From assembly GCF_002160515.1 (NCBI RefSeq), contig NZ_NFKS01000006.1, positions 1-64,000 on the forward strand: a stretch of 64,000 bases of DNA. Direction: 5' to 3'. Below the pieces are notes generated by a model. It was given only the letters and a program-made list of their open reading frames with translations, made no database searches and was not told the origin of the DNA. The position numbers were made by a program, and so were the translations under genes. Each line of letters opens with the position of its first letter. Within the stretch, counting starts at the first letter, position 1. This document shows, piece after piece, positions 24,534 through 33,743 of this stretch. Source of the stretch: Anaeromassilibacillus sp. An172. GTDB lineage: Bacteria > Bacillota > Clostridia > Oscillospirales > Acutalibacteraceae.

Positions 24534-26378
24534 TTGAAAAATTTGGGACAGAGAAAATTGATGCTGATGGGGATTGACCTGTTGGTATTGGTGGCAGCCT
24601 GTGTTATTTCGTATTTTATGGTTGTGTTCACCGCCCATATTCCGATGACAACGAAAGGTGTATTCTGGAACGCTTCTGTTTTTATAGTATGCAACATGCT
24701 TTCACTTGTAGCGTGGGGCACATATAATAAGGTTTGGCGTTATGCTGATATAATAGATTTAATTTATTGTGTATTCAGTGTGCTGTCGGGTACGGTTATT
24801 TCCGGAGTAATCCTGATTGTAGCACAGCAGTTAGAAACGGTAATGTACCCGATTATTGCCGGCGGCATTTCAGTTTTGGCAGTGATTGGAGCGAGATTTT
24901 TATATTTATATTTGGTTGATACGTCGGACGCACGTATGAACAAAGCGTCAAAACAACGCTCTATGATTATAGGCGGAGGACAGGCATGTCAGAGTATTTT
25001 AAGAGAAATGATGAGTATACCGGGATGTGCTTATACGCCTGTATGCGTTGTAGATGATGATAAAGAAAAGATAGGAAGAAGTATTCACGGTATCAATGTT
25101 TACGGGCCGACAGATGAGATACCAAAGCTTTGTAAAGAGCATAAAATAGAGGCTATTTTTTTCGCAATTCCATCCTGTGACAAGGAGGAAAGAAAGAGGA
25201 TTTTGCATTTATGCTCTACAACAGGATGTAAGGTTAAGATACTGCCTTATATTCACAAGCTGATTTTTGAAAAAGAATTGATTTCTCAGGCACAGGATAT
25301 AAGAATTGAAGACCTTTTGGGAAGAGAGCCCACACAGTTTGACAATGTGCAGGTGGAAAATCTTATAAACGACAGTGTTTGCATGGTAACAGGCGGCGGT
25401 GGCTCCATAGGTTCAGAGCTGTGCCGTCAGATAGTACAGTATAAGCCTAAAAAGCTTGTGCTTATAGACATATACGAAAATAATGCCTATAGTATTCAGC
25501 AGGAGCTTTTGAGAAAATACGGAAACACACTGCCTTTGGAAGTGCGTATTGCTTCTGTACGTGATTATGAAAAAATGGACAGACTGTTTGAGGAGTATCA
25601 TCCGGATTTGGTATTCCATGCGGCGGCTCATAAGCATGTTCCTCTTATGGAGGACGACCCTGACGAGGCTGTAAAAAACAATATATTCGGTACGTTTAAT
25701 GTGGCAGGCCTTGCCAATAAATATAATGTAAGGAAATTTGTTTTGGTTTCTACCGATAAGGCGGTAAACCCTACAAATGTTATGGGAGCTACAAAACGCT
25801 GCTGTGAGATGATAGTTCAGTACAATGCAGAAATTTCAAAGGGCACTGAATTTGTTGCAGTTAGATTCGGAAATGTTTTAGGCTCAAACGGTTCTGTTAT
25901 TCCTTTATTTAGAAAGCAGATTGAAGAGGGCGGGCCTGTTACTGTAACTCACCCTGACATTATTCGTTATTTTATGACAATTCCTGAGGCTGTTTCACTT
26001 ATTTTGCAGGCAGGAGCCATGGCAAAGGGCGGAGAAATTTTCGTGCTTGACATGGGCGAACCGGTTAAAATAACAACCCTTGCAGAAAATCTTATCCGTC
26101 TGTACGGAAAAGAGCCTTATAAGGATATAGAAATTAAATTTACCGGCCTTAGACCGGGAGAAAAGCTTTTTGAAGAGCTTTTGATGAATGAAGAAGGATT
26201 AAAGTCTACACTTAATCATAAAATTTTTATAGGAAAGCAAATACATGTAGATACGGAAGAATTTGATAAAATGCTTGAAAAACTGCACGATACAGTAGAA
26301 AAAGGCGATACACATCAGCTGCTTTGCTGTTTGCAGGCATTGGTTCCGACTTTTTCGTGTTCTCGTCTATCTGACTAA
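24534..26378 (+). CDS. Membrane nucleotide-sugar 4,6-dehydratase (PglF/CapD/WbpM family)
   Basis: The 614-aa protein has four N-terminal membrane helices (about 10-115), a first nucleotide-binding domain (MIIGGGQACQS, about 145), and a C-terminal SDR dehydratase domain from about 280: VTGGGGSIGSELCRQI, HAAAHKHVPLME, STDKAVNPTNVMGATKR. Members convert UDP-GlcNAc to UDP-4-keto-6-deoxy sugar, the first step to bacillosamine or AATGal. It is first in the polymer operon, with its cognate aminotransferase next. I prefer TTG at 24534 (GAGGAAGG upstream) over ATG at 24513, which has no ribosome site; the latter would add seven residues. Confidence 0.9.
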   Translation: MKNLGQRKLMLMGIDLLVLVAACVISYFMVVFTAHIPMTTKGVFWNASVFIVCNMLSLVAWGTYNKVWRYADIIDLIYCVFSVLSGTVISGVILIVAQQLETVMYPIIAGGISVLAVIGARFLYLYLVDTSDARMNKASKQRSMIIGGGQACQSILREMMSIPGCAYTPVCVVDDDKEKIGRSIHGINVYGPTDEIPKLCKEHKIEAIFFAIPSCDKEERKRILHLCSTTGCKVKILPYIHKLIFEKELISQAQDIRIEDLLGREPTQFDNVQVENLINDSVCMVTGGGGSIGSELCRQIVQYKPKKLVLIDIYENNAYSIQQELLRKYGNTLPLEVRIASVRDYEKMDRLFEEYHPDLVFHAAAHKHVPLMEDDPDEAVKNNIFGTFNVAGLANKYNVRKFVLVSTDKAVNPTNVMGATKRCCEMIVQYNAEISKGTEFVAVRFGNVLGSNGSVIPLFRKQIEEGGPVTVTHPDIIRYFMTIPEAVSLILQAGAMAKGGEIFVLDMGEPVKITTLAENLIRLYGKEPYKDIEIKFTGLRPGEKLFEELLMNEEGLKSTLNHKIFIGKQIHVDTEEFDKMLEKLHDTVEKGDTHQLLCCLQALVPTFSCSRLSD

Positions 26379-26448
26379 AAGATGTAATGAAAGCGGAGCG
26401 GATGAAAAGTAATTTGTTTTCGCTTACGCAAAGAAAGGACGTTTAAAA

Positions 26449-27654
26449 ATGCTAATTCCATTTTCACCACCCGATATTACAGAAGCAGAGATTGCAGAGG
26501 TTGTCGATACCCTGAAAAGCGGCTGGATTACCACAGGACCAAAGACAAAACAGTTTGAAAAGGAGATTGCTTCCTTTTGTCACACTGAAAAAGCGGTCTG
26601 TCTGAACTCAGCTACTGCTTGTTTGGAAGGAGTGTTACATTTTCTAGGCATTGGAGCGGGAGATGAGGTTATTACAAGTGCTTACACCTATACAGCTTCA
26701 GCAAGCATTGTGTGTCATGTAGGCGCAAAACTTGTTCTTGTTGATACTGCTCCGGGTTCCTGCGAGATGGACTACGAACAGCTGGCAGAAAAAATTACGG
26801 AAAAAACAAAAGCTATTATTCCTGTTGATTTGGCAGGAGTTGTTTGCGACTATGAAAAAATATATGAAATTGTAAATGAGAAAAAAGCAATGTTCCGTCC
26901 TGCAAACAAGGTGCAGGAGGCTATGGGACGTATTGCTGTTATTGCCGACGCTTCCCATGCTTTCGGTGCAATGAGAAAGGGTAAAATGTGCGGAGAAATT
27001 GCCGACTTTACAGCTTTTTCTTTCCATGCCGTTAAAAACCTCACAACAGCAGAGGGCGGCGCAGTTACATGGAGAGAAATTCCAAACTACAGCTCCGAGG
27101 AGATCTATCGTTTCTTTATGCTTTATTCTCTTCACGGACAGACTAAGGATGCTCTTTCAAAGACAAAAGTTGGACAATGGGAGTATGATATCCTTTTGCC
27201 TGGATATAAATGTAATATGACAGATATTATGGCGGCTATTGGTTTGGCACAGCTGAGAAGATATCCGTCAATGCTTGAAAGAAGAAAACATATCGTTTCT
27301 ATGTATAACAAGGCACTTGAAAATATGCCGGTTAGAGTACTTAATCACTATGATGATGACCATCAATCCAGCGGACATCTGTATTTGGTTTATATGCTTG
27401 GCAAGAGTGCAGAGGAAAGAAACCTCATTATTGAAAAGATGGCTGAAAAAGACATTGCAACAAACGTACATTATAAGCCGTTGCCTTTGCTTACAGCTTA
27501 TAAGAATCTTGGATTTAAGATTGAAGATTATCCAAATGCTTATGATTTGTATAAATGCGAGATTACTTTGCCGCTTCATACAAAATTGACAGACGAACAG
27601 GCAGAACGTGTAATAAATACATTTGCAGGCGTGCTCAAGGAGTCGAATAAATGA
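26449..27654 (+). CDS. PLP-dependent nucleotide-sugar aminotransferase (DegT/DnrJ/EryC1/StrS)
   Basis: The 401-aa aminotransferase begins with the family hallmark IPFSPPDITEAEIAEV and carries the PLP lysine in FSFHAVKNLTTAEGG (about residue 194), preceded by the ADASHAFGA block. With the upstream dehydratase it should produce a UDP-4-amino-4,6-dideoxy-N-acetylhexosamine. No PglD-like acetyltransferase follows, so the 4-amino group may stay free, as in AATGal; this is an inference. Its stop overlaps the start of the sugar transferase gene. Confidence 0.92.
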   Translation: MLIPFSPPDITEAEIAEVVDTLKSGWITTGPKTKQFEKEIASFCHTEKAVCLNSATACLEGVLHFLGIGAGDEVITSAYTYTASASIVCHVGAKLVLVDTAPGSCEMDYEQLAEKITEKTKAIIPVDLAGVVCDYEKIYEIVNEKKAMFRPANKVQEAMGRIAVIADASHAFGAMRKGKMCGEIADFTAFSFHAVKNLTTAEGGAVTWREIPNYSSEEIYRFFMLYSLHGQTKDALSKTKVGQWEYDILLPGYKCNMTDIMAAIGLAQLRRYPSMLERRKHIVSMYNKALENMPVRVLNHYDDDHQSSGHLYLVYMLGKSAEERNLIIEKMAEKDIATNVHYKPLPLLTAYKNLGFKIEDYPNAYDLYKCEITLPLHTKLTDEQAERVINTFAGVLKESNK

Positions 27655-28337
27655 TTATGAAAAAATGGGACAAGCTTCCCGATGTTATGAAAACTGATGA
27701 GGTAAAACCGTATTATCTTGCATTGAAGAGGAAAACGGCAAGTCTGATAATCAAAAGAGTGTTTGATATTATAGTTTCTCTTATTCTTTTGATTTTGCTG
27801 TCACCGGTGTTTCTTGTAATAAGTATCATGATAAAAACCGACTCAAAGGGGCCGGTCATGTTCAGACAGGTTCGTGTAACCCAGTACGGAAAGACATTCC
27901 GTATATTTAAGTTCCGTACAATGGTTACAGATGCGGAAAAGCTTGGCACACAGGTAACAGTTGACAACGACAGCCGTATTACAAAAACAGGAAACCGTCT
28001 GCGCAAATGCCGCTTAGATGAAATACCTCAGCTTTTGAATATTTTAAAGGGTGAAATGTCATTTGTAGGAACACGCCCTGAGGTTGAAAAGTACGTAAAC
28101 TGCTATACTCCGGAAATGATGGCTACATTGCTTTTGCCTGCCGGTGTTACATCAACTGCAAGCATTGCTTACAAGGACGAAGACCGTCTTTTAAAGGACG
28201 CTGTTTCCCCGGACGATGTTTATGTTAAGCAAATCCTGCCGGAAAAAATGAAGTATAATCTTGAGTATTTGAAAAATTTCGGATTTTTCTATGATATTCG
28301 TGTTATGATTCGAACTGTGACAGCGGTAGCAGAATAA
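27651..28337 (+). CDS. Priming sugar-1-phosphate transferase (PglC/WcaJ-type)
   Basis: The 228-aa polyprenyl-phosphate phosphoglycosyltransferase attaches the first sugar-phosphate to undecaprenyl phosphate. It has a single hydrophobic segment (about 35-58, FDIIVSLILLILLSPVF), then KGPVMFRQVRVTQYGK, FKFRTMV, DEIPQLLNILKGEMSFVG and TRPEV. The short form lacking extra N-terminal helices resembles PglC. An AAGGAG 8 nt upstream supports the ATG at 27651, overlapping the aminotransferase stop (ATGA). Confidence 0.92.
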   Translation: MIMKKWDKLPDVMKTDEVKPYYLALKRKTASLIIKRVFDIIVSLILLILLSPVFLVISIMIKTDSKGPVMFRQVRVTQYGKTFRIFKFRTMVTDAEKLGTQVTVDNDSRITKTGNRLRKCRLDEIPQLLNILKGEMSFVGTRPEVEKYVNCYTPEMMATLLLPAGVTSTASIAYKDEDRLLKDAVSPDDVYVKQILPEKMKYNLEYLKNFGFFYDIRVMIRTVTAVAE

Positions 28338-28368
28338 GCACGGTAGGAGATATATGGAGGAAGATCAT

Positions 28369-29226
28369 ATGGGAAGAGATGAGAAGTTCCTGCAAACAAA
28401 AGAGCCGATTTCCGTTTTAATGTCTGTTTATATAAAAGAAAAGCCCGAATATCTGCGTGAATGTTTTGAAAGTCTTTTGAAACAGACAGTACAGGCAGAT
28501 GAATGGGTTGTTGTAGAGGACGGACCGCTGACAGATGAGCTGTACAGCGTGCTGGACGAATATGAAAAAAAGTATGAAAACCTTATAAAGAGAGTCCCTC
28601 TTTCTGAAAATATAGGTCTTGGACTTGCATTGAAAGAGGGCGTGGTAAATTGCAGCAACGAGATAATTGCCAGAATGGACACAGACGATATCTGTGTCCC
28701 CGAGAGATTTGAAAAGCAGCTGAGGGAGTTTCAGCAGGACAAGGATCTTGATATCTGCGGAAGCTATATTATCGAATTTGAAGGGGATGTAACCAATGTT
28801 CTGTCGGAAAGAAAGGTTCCCCTTACAAACGAAGAGATTATAGCTTACCAAAAAAGAAGAAGCGCATATAACCATATGACGGTAATGTTTAAAAAGAGTT
28901 CCGTGCTTAAAGCCGGAAATTATGAACATGCGCCGCTTATGGAGGACGACATGCTGTGGACACGCATGATACTTTCCGGCGCAAAGGGAAAAAACATTGC
29001 AGAGCCTTTGGTGTATGCCCGCACAGGCTTGGCGATGATTGAACGAAGAGGCGGATACGCATATTTTAAAAAGTATAAAGCCAGCAGAAAAAAAGTGTAT
29101 AAGCTTGGACTTGCCTCTTACGGAGATTATATGTACACATTGGGTGTACAGTTTGTAGTTGCTTTAATGCCGAAAAAAATCAGAAAATGGATATTTATTA
29201 AGCTTCTGAGAAAACAACAGGACTGA
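28369..29226 (+). CDS. Family 2 glycosyltransferase (AmsE-like)
   Basis: The 285-aa GT-A enzyme has ISVLMSVYIKEKPEYL at the N-terminus, VVVEDGPL, ARMDTDDIC (the DxD motif, near residue 103) and HAPLMEDDMLWTRMI. This pattern is typical of AmsE-like transferases in exopolysaccharide operons. It should add the second sugar of the repeat unit, but the sugar cannot be predicted. The ATG at 28369 has GGAGG 8 nt upstream; the ATG at 28354 is possible but less well placed. Confidence 0.87.
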   Translation: MGRDEKFLQTKEPISVLMSVYIKEKPEYLRECFESLLKQTVQADEWVVVEDGPLTDELYSVLDEYEKKYENLIKRVPLSENIGLGLALKEGVVNCSNEIIARMDTDDICVPERFEKQLREFQQDKDLDICGSYIIEFEGDVTNVLSERKVPLTNEEIIAYQKRRSAYNHMTVMFKKSSVLKAGNYEHAPLMEDDMLWTRMILSGAKGKNIAEPLVYARTGLAMIERRGGYAYFKKYKASRKKVYKLGLASYGDYMYTLGVQFVVALMPKKIRKWIFIKLLRKQQD

Positions 29227-29299
29227 TTAAAAGTCAGTAATTGAAAGAGTTGTTTAAACAATTAAATTTCTGCATTGTTTTTGAAAGGAGTTGATTACT

Positions 29300-30832
29300 T
29301 TGGAACGAACAAGAAATTCCGCAATCAATGCGGTGGCCGCAACTGTTGCGCAGACTATAAATATAGTAATTACATTTGTTTCAAGAAGAATTTTTTTGAT
29401 GATGCTTGGCGAAACACTGCTGGGTATCAACAGCTTATTTACGCAAATTTTGTCGATGATGTCTTTGGTGGAGCTGGGAATCGGTCCTGCCATTGTTTAC
29501 AGTCTTTACAAACCTCTTGCAGAAAACGACCGAGAGCAGATCGGCGCAATTATGCGATTGTACAAGAAAATCTACACAATACTGGGATTTGTAATTTTGG
29601 GAATCGGATTGTGTCTGACGCCCTTTATTAAAAGCTTTATAACAGGTGATATTTCCAGTGTGGAAAATATCTATCTTATATTCTTCTTGTTTGTTTTGAA
29701 TTCATCTTTTTCATATTTTAATTCATACAAACAAAATCTGATTATTGCAGATCAGAAAAAATACATCACGATTATTTATCACTACGGCTTGTATGTGGCT
29801 ATGAACGTACTGCAAATTGCCGTTTTGGTTGCTACAAAGAACTTTATTCTGTACTTAGTTATTCAGATTATATTTACATTACTGGAAAACGTACTGCTTT
29901 CCATAAAAACCAAGAAAATGTATCCGTATCTCAAGGAATACAAGGACTGCAAGATAGACGAAGGCATTATGAAGAATATGAAGCGCAATGTTAAAGCTCT
30001 TGTTTTTCATAAGGTAGGCGGTGTGTGTGTTTCTTCAACGGACTCATTGATTATTTCCAAGTTTATCGGAATTGTAACGGTTGGTATGTATACAAACTAT
30101 GTGTATGTAACCAACGCATTTTCAACCCTTATCACACAGCTGTTTTCCTCCATAACCTCAAGTGTGGGAAACTTCAACGCACAGTCCACCCAGGAAGAGT
30201 CCTTTGAAGTATTCAAAAAGGTTTACTATTTCAACTTCCTGCTTATGGGTGTAATTTCCGTGTGCGTGTACTGTTTGATAAGCGACTTTATCGCCGTTGT
30301 ATTCGGTGAAAACATGCTGTTGAGCCAGCTTGTTGTTACATTGCTGGTTTTGAAATTTTACATGACAGGTATGCGTTCTTCTTTGCTGACATTTAAAGAA
30401 GCAATGGGTATTTATCACGAGGACCGTTTCCGCCCGTTGGCTGAGGGACTTGTAAATCTGGTGGTTTCCATTATTTTAGCCCCGCATCTTGAGCTTGTGG
30501 GCGTTTTGATAGGCACTATATGCAGCCATCTTTTTGTAAATATGTGGATTGAACCTTTGGTATTGTACCGAAACGGTTTCGGAAGAAAAACCGCCAGCTA
30601 TTTCATTTCCTACACAGTTTATCTTTTGAGCCTTGTGGGCGTATGCGCAGTGACAATGCTTTTAAGCTCCTGGATAGCTGTTACATCATTCTGGATGCTT
30701 ATTGTCAAGGCAGTGGTTGTAGGTGTGGTTTCCCTTACGCTGATTATAATTGTTTCCCTTATTTTAAATAAGAAAGAGTTCCTTTATTATTTAGATTTGT
30801 TTAAGAAGATTATAAAAAGGAGAGCGTTATGA
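29300..30832 (+). CDS. wzx: Wzx-type repeat-unit flippase
   Basis: The 510-aa polytopic membrane protein has about 12-14 hydrophobic helices and the polysaccharide-transporter/MATE-like pattern (RTRNSAINAVAATVAQTINIV at the start, then a VSRRIFLMMLG segment). It would flip the undecaprenyl-linked repeat unit across the membrane. Given TarIJ and LicD genes in the operon, it may correspond to TacF of pneumococcal teichoic acid rather than to a capsule flippase (inference). TTG at 29300 sits 9 nt after AAAGGAG; TTG at 29291 abuts the site and is less likely. It overlaps the next gene by 4 nt. Confidence 0.9.
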   Translation: MERTRNSAINAVAATVAQTINIVITFVSRRIFLMMLGETLLGINSLFTQILSMMSLVELGIGPAIVYSLYKPLAENDREQIGAIMRLYKKIYTILGFVILGIGLCLTPFIKSFITGDISSVENIYLIFFLFVLNSSFSYFNSYKQNLIIADQKKYITIIYHYGLYVAMNVLQIAVLVATKNFILYLVIQIIFTLLENVLLSIKTKKMYPYLKEYKDCKIDEGIMKNMKRNVKALVFHKVGGVCVSSTDSLIISKFIGIVTVGMYTNYVYVTNAFSTLITQLFSSITSSVGNFNAQSTQEESFEVFKKVYYFNFLLMGVISVCVYCLISDFIAVVFGENMLLSQLVVTLLVLKFYMTGMRSSLLTFKEAMGIYHEDRFRPLAEGLVNLVVSIILAPHLELVGVLIGTICSHLFVNMWIEPLVLYRNGFGRKTASYFISYTVYLLSLVGVCAVTMLLSSWIAVTSFWMLIVKAVVVGVVSLTLIIIVSLILNKKEFLYYLDLFKKIIKRRAL

Positions 30833-31926
30833 GTAGGAAAAAGCTTGCCGTTGTGATCAACGATATCACCACAATGGGCGGAGTTCAGAAAATTTGCAGT
30901 GTTTTGTGCAGTGAATTTGTCCGCATGTATGATGTTACAATAGTAAGTCTGGGAAAGACAAACCAGTCTTTTTATTATGATTTTCCAAATGATATTAAGG
31001 TAATATATACAATAAGAGAAAGTGTTAGAATCCGCCAGCTTTTGGCGGATTCCCGCAAAAACCTTAGAAAGGTTTTGAAAAAGAATAAGTACGACTGTGT
31101 ATTGTCTTTGGGAGTGATTGCAGGCTTCATAACATCACTTGCCAACATCGGAATAGGCAGATACCATGTGTTTGCAGACCATGGCGCCCTTTGCAACCAG
31201 CTTGATGATAAAAAGGCGACTTTTTTCAGAAAGGTTACCGCAAAATGCGCCGACCGCATAGTATCTCTTACAAAAACCACAGAGAACGACTATCACAAGA
31301 TTTTCAAGACCCCTAAGGATAAGCTTTTAACCATACCAAACCCTATAGAGGATAGTTTCCTTAATAGGGATATCCCGTACAATCCCCAAAACGGTACGGT
31401 GCTTTCCGTAACACGTTTTTCGGAGGAAAAGGGAATTGATTTGCTTTTAAAGATAGCAAAAAAGGCTGTGTCCATTGAACCTGACCTTAAATGGAAGGTT
31501 TACGGGGACGGGCCGGAATTTGATTTTTACAAAGAACAGATAGAAAAAGAAAATTTAGATAAAAATATTTTGCTTATGGGTTCAGCTACGGACTTGAAGC
31601 CGGTTTATGAGGACGCAGCGGTTTTTGCTCTCACCTCATACCGTGAGGGATTGCCTGTAGTTTTGCTGGAGTCATTGGCAAAATGTCTGCCTATGATTAG
31701 CTTCGATGTAAAAACAGGGGCTAACGAGATAATTGCAAACGGTGAAAACGGTTTGCTTGTCCCCTGCTATGACACCGAGCTTTTTGCCGTTAAAATGGTG
31801 GATTTACTGAGAGATTCAAAGCGTTTGGAAGAGATGTCCTTAAATTGCAGGGAATATCAGTCAAAATTTTTGCTTTGCCATGTTGTAGAAATGTGGGACG
31901 ATGTAATCAGCAGAGGTGGAAAATGA
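30829..31926 (+). CDS. Family 4 glycosyltransferase
   Basis: The 365-aa GT-B enzyme has an N-terminal acceptor domain with DITTMGGVQKICSVL, and a C-terminal donor domain with VTRFSEEKGIDLLL, VYGDGPE and the GT4 E-x7-E signature SYREGLPVVLLESLA (about residues 276-290). It is a retaining sugar transferase; donor unknown. ATGA overlaps connect it to both neighbours, indicating coupled translation. Confidence 0.92.
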   Translation: MSRKKLAVVINDITTMGGVQKICSVLCSEFVRMYDVTIVSLGKTNQSFYYDFPNDIKVIYTIRESVRIRQLLADSRKNLRKVLKKNKYDCVLSLGVIAGFITSLANIGIGRYHVFADHGALCNQLDDKKATFFRKVTAKCADRIVSLTKTTENDYHKIFKTPKDKLLTIPNPIEDSFLNRDIPYNPQNGTVLSVTRFSEEKGIDLLLKIAKKAVSIEPDLKWKVYGDGPEFDFYKEQIEKENLDKNILLMGSATDLKPVYEDAAVFALTSYREGLPVVLLESLAKCLPMISFDVKTGANEIIANGENGLLVPCYDTELFAVKMVDLLRDSKRLEEMSLNCREYQSKFLLCHVVEMWDDVISRGGK

Positions 31927-32873
31927 AAATCAGTATTGTAATGCCGGTTTATAACGTCAGCGAATATCTGCCTAAAGCCATTGACTCAGTTTTAAAGCAG
32001 ACCTTTAAGGACTTTGAACTGCTGTTGATTGATGACGGCTCTAAAGACGATTCAGGCAAAATATGCGATGAATACGCAAAAAAAGATTCAAGAATAACCG
32101 TATTCCACAAGGAAAACGGCGGACTTAGTTCCGCAAGAAACTACGGTATAGAACACGCAAAGGCGGAGTTTATAGGATTTATAGACAGCGATGACTTTAT
32201 CAGCGAAAATATGTATGAGCGACTTTATGATGCGATTACTTCAAATTCAGCCGATATGTCAATGTGCAGAGTGCTGGACTGTTACGGCGGGGTTATTCCA
32301 AAGTTTGAATCTTCCGACAAGGTGGAGGTTTACACAAGGGAAGAGGCAATGAAGGAAATTTTGATTGCCGAAAAAGCCAGCGTATGGGCTGTAAATAAGC
32401 TCTATAAAAAGAGCCTGTTTGATAATGTGCGCTATCCTGTGGGGAAAATAACAGAGGATGGATTTGTTATTTTGGACCTGCTTTCACAGTGCAGCCGTGT
32501 TGTCCTTGTAAATGATGCGGTTTATTATTATATTCACAGGGAAAACAGTATCACCACCACAAAATTCAGCGCTAAAAATTATAACACCATAGAGGCTTGG
32601 GAGAGAAACTATGAGATTGTAAAGGAAAACTTCCCTTCCGTTGAATACGAAGCTAAAATGCGTGTTATCTGGGCGTATTTTAATGTTCTTGATAAGATGA
32701 TTGATTTGAGTGATCCCGAGGACATAAAAAAGCGCCGTGAGATTATAAAATATCTACGCAGTAATTTTTCTTTTATTATGAAATGTCCGTATTTCCATAA
32801 AAGCAGAAAGCTTTCAGCTGTGGTTCTTATGGTCAGCGGCGGACTTTACAGAAAGCTTATTGCTTTTAAATAA
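31923..32873 (+). CDS. Family 2 glycosyltransferase
   Basis: The 316-aa GT-A transferase has SIVMPVYNVSEYLPKAIDSV, LLIDDGSKDDSG, GLSSARNYGIE and the metal-binding FIDSDDFI (about residue 90). The inverting fold is typical of polysaccharide repeat-unit assembly. ATG at 31923 overlaps the GT4 stop and is preceded by AGAGGTGG. Longer frames upstream lie inside the GT4 gene and are not credible. Confidence 0.92.
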   Translation: MKISIVMPVYNVSEYLPKAIDSVLKQTFKDFELLLIDDGSKDDSGKICDEYAKKDSRITVFHKENGGLSSARNYGIEHAKAEFIGFIDSDDFISENMYERLYDAITSNSADMSMCRVLDCYGGVIPKFESSDKVEVYTREEAMKEILIAEKASVWAVNKLYKKSLFDNVRYPVGKITEDGFVILDLLSQCSRVVLVNDAVYYYIHRENSITTTKFSAKNYNTIEAWERNYEIVKENFPSVEYEAKMRVIWAYFNVLDKMIDLSDPEDIKKRREIIKYLRSNFSFIMKCPYFHKSRKLSAVVLMVSGGLYRKLIAFK

Positions 32874-32904
32874 GAAGTAAACCGATAGAGAAATGAGGTT
32901 AAAT

Positions 32905-33738
32905 ATGGGTCAGGAAGTAAATCAGGAGCTTAAACAGTTACAGGAACAGCTTGCTGATGTATTGGAACAGATGATTGCTGTATGCAAACGCCATAATATA
33001 GATTACTACATGGCATGGGGCAGCTGTCTTGGTGCAGTTCGTCACAATAATTTTATTCCCTGGGACGACGATATTGATGTTTACATCCCTTATTCACAGC
33101 TTGATAAGTTTAAAGAATACTGTTTAAAGGAGCTGCCAAAGGATTATTTTTATCAGGATATGGAAACAGATCCCAATTATTTTTTGGTATATCCTAAGGT
33201 GAGAAAGACGTCCACAACCTCCATGAATAAAAAGGACAGCGACATTCCTATGAACTGGGGAATAGGAATTGATATTTTCCCGCTCTTTGATGCACAGCTG
33301 CCTGAAAAAACAGAAAAAATCCAGAAAAGAGTTACCCTTTTAAGAAGAATGGGATATTTGCCCTACTATGCAATAAAAAAGGAGGGCATCTATCAAAAGG
33401 TGATGGCTGTTTTCTATGGTATAGCAGGAAGAAAGAGAAAAAACCGCTGGTGCAAAAAGCTTTTGGACAGCTTTCAGACCACAGGCGATTATTATATGGA
33501 TATGGAGGGGGACAAGGTTATGTTTCATCCCAAGGAGTGGTTTACTCCCGGATGTGAAAAGCCTTTCGGTTCTCTTACCGTAAAAGTTATGAACGGTTAT
33601 GACGGATATCTGACGAATGTATACGGCAGTGATTATATGGTTGTGCCGAAAAAAGGCTCTGCCGCTTACTATTCACACGATGGCGTCATTATTGACTGTG
33701 AGAAATCATACAAAAATTATTTGACACAGAAGGAATGA
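32905..33738 (+). CDS. LicD-family phosphotransferase, copy 1
   Basis: The 277-aa LicD-family protein has the nucleotidyltransferase-like core WGSCLGAVRHNNFIPWDDDIDVYIP (about residues 36-60) with metal-binding aspartates, and a C-terminal GSDYMVVPKKGSAAYYSHDG. LicD proteins transfer phosphocholine; the fold-related fukutin/FKRP transfer ribitol phosphate from CDP-ribitol. With TarI/TarJ in this operon and no licABC choline genes in view, a ribitol-phosphate acceptor reaction is plausible. ATG at 32905 has GAGG 6 nt upstream; an ATG 12 nt earlier is possible. Confidence 0.88.
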   Translation: MGQEVNQELKQLQEQLADVLEQMIAVCKRHNIDYYMAWGSCLGAVRHNNFIPWDDDIDVYIPYSQLDKFKEYCLKELPKDYFYQDMETDPNYFLVYPKVRKTSTTSMNKKDSDIPMNWGIGIDIFPLFDAQLPEKTEKIQKRVTLLRRMGYLPYYAIKKEGIYQKVMAVFYGIAGRKRKNRWCKKLLDSFQTTGDYYMDMEGDKVMFHPKEWFTPGCEKPFGSLTVKVMNGYDGYLTNVYGSDYMVVPKKGSAAYYSHDGVIIDCEKSYKNYLTQKE

Positions 33739-33743
33739 TTTAT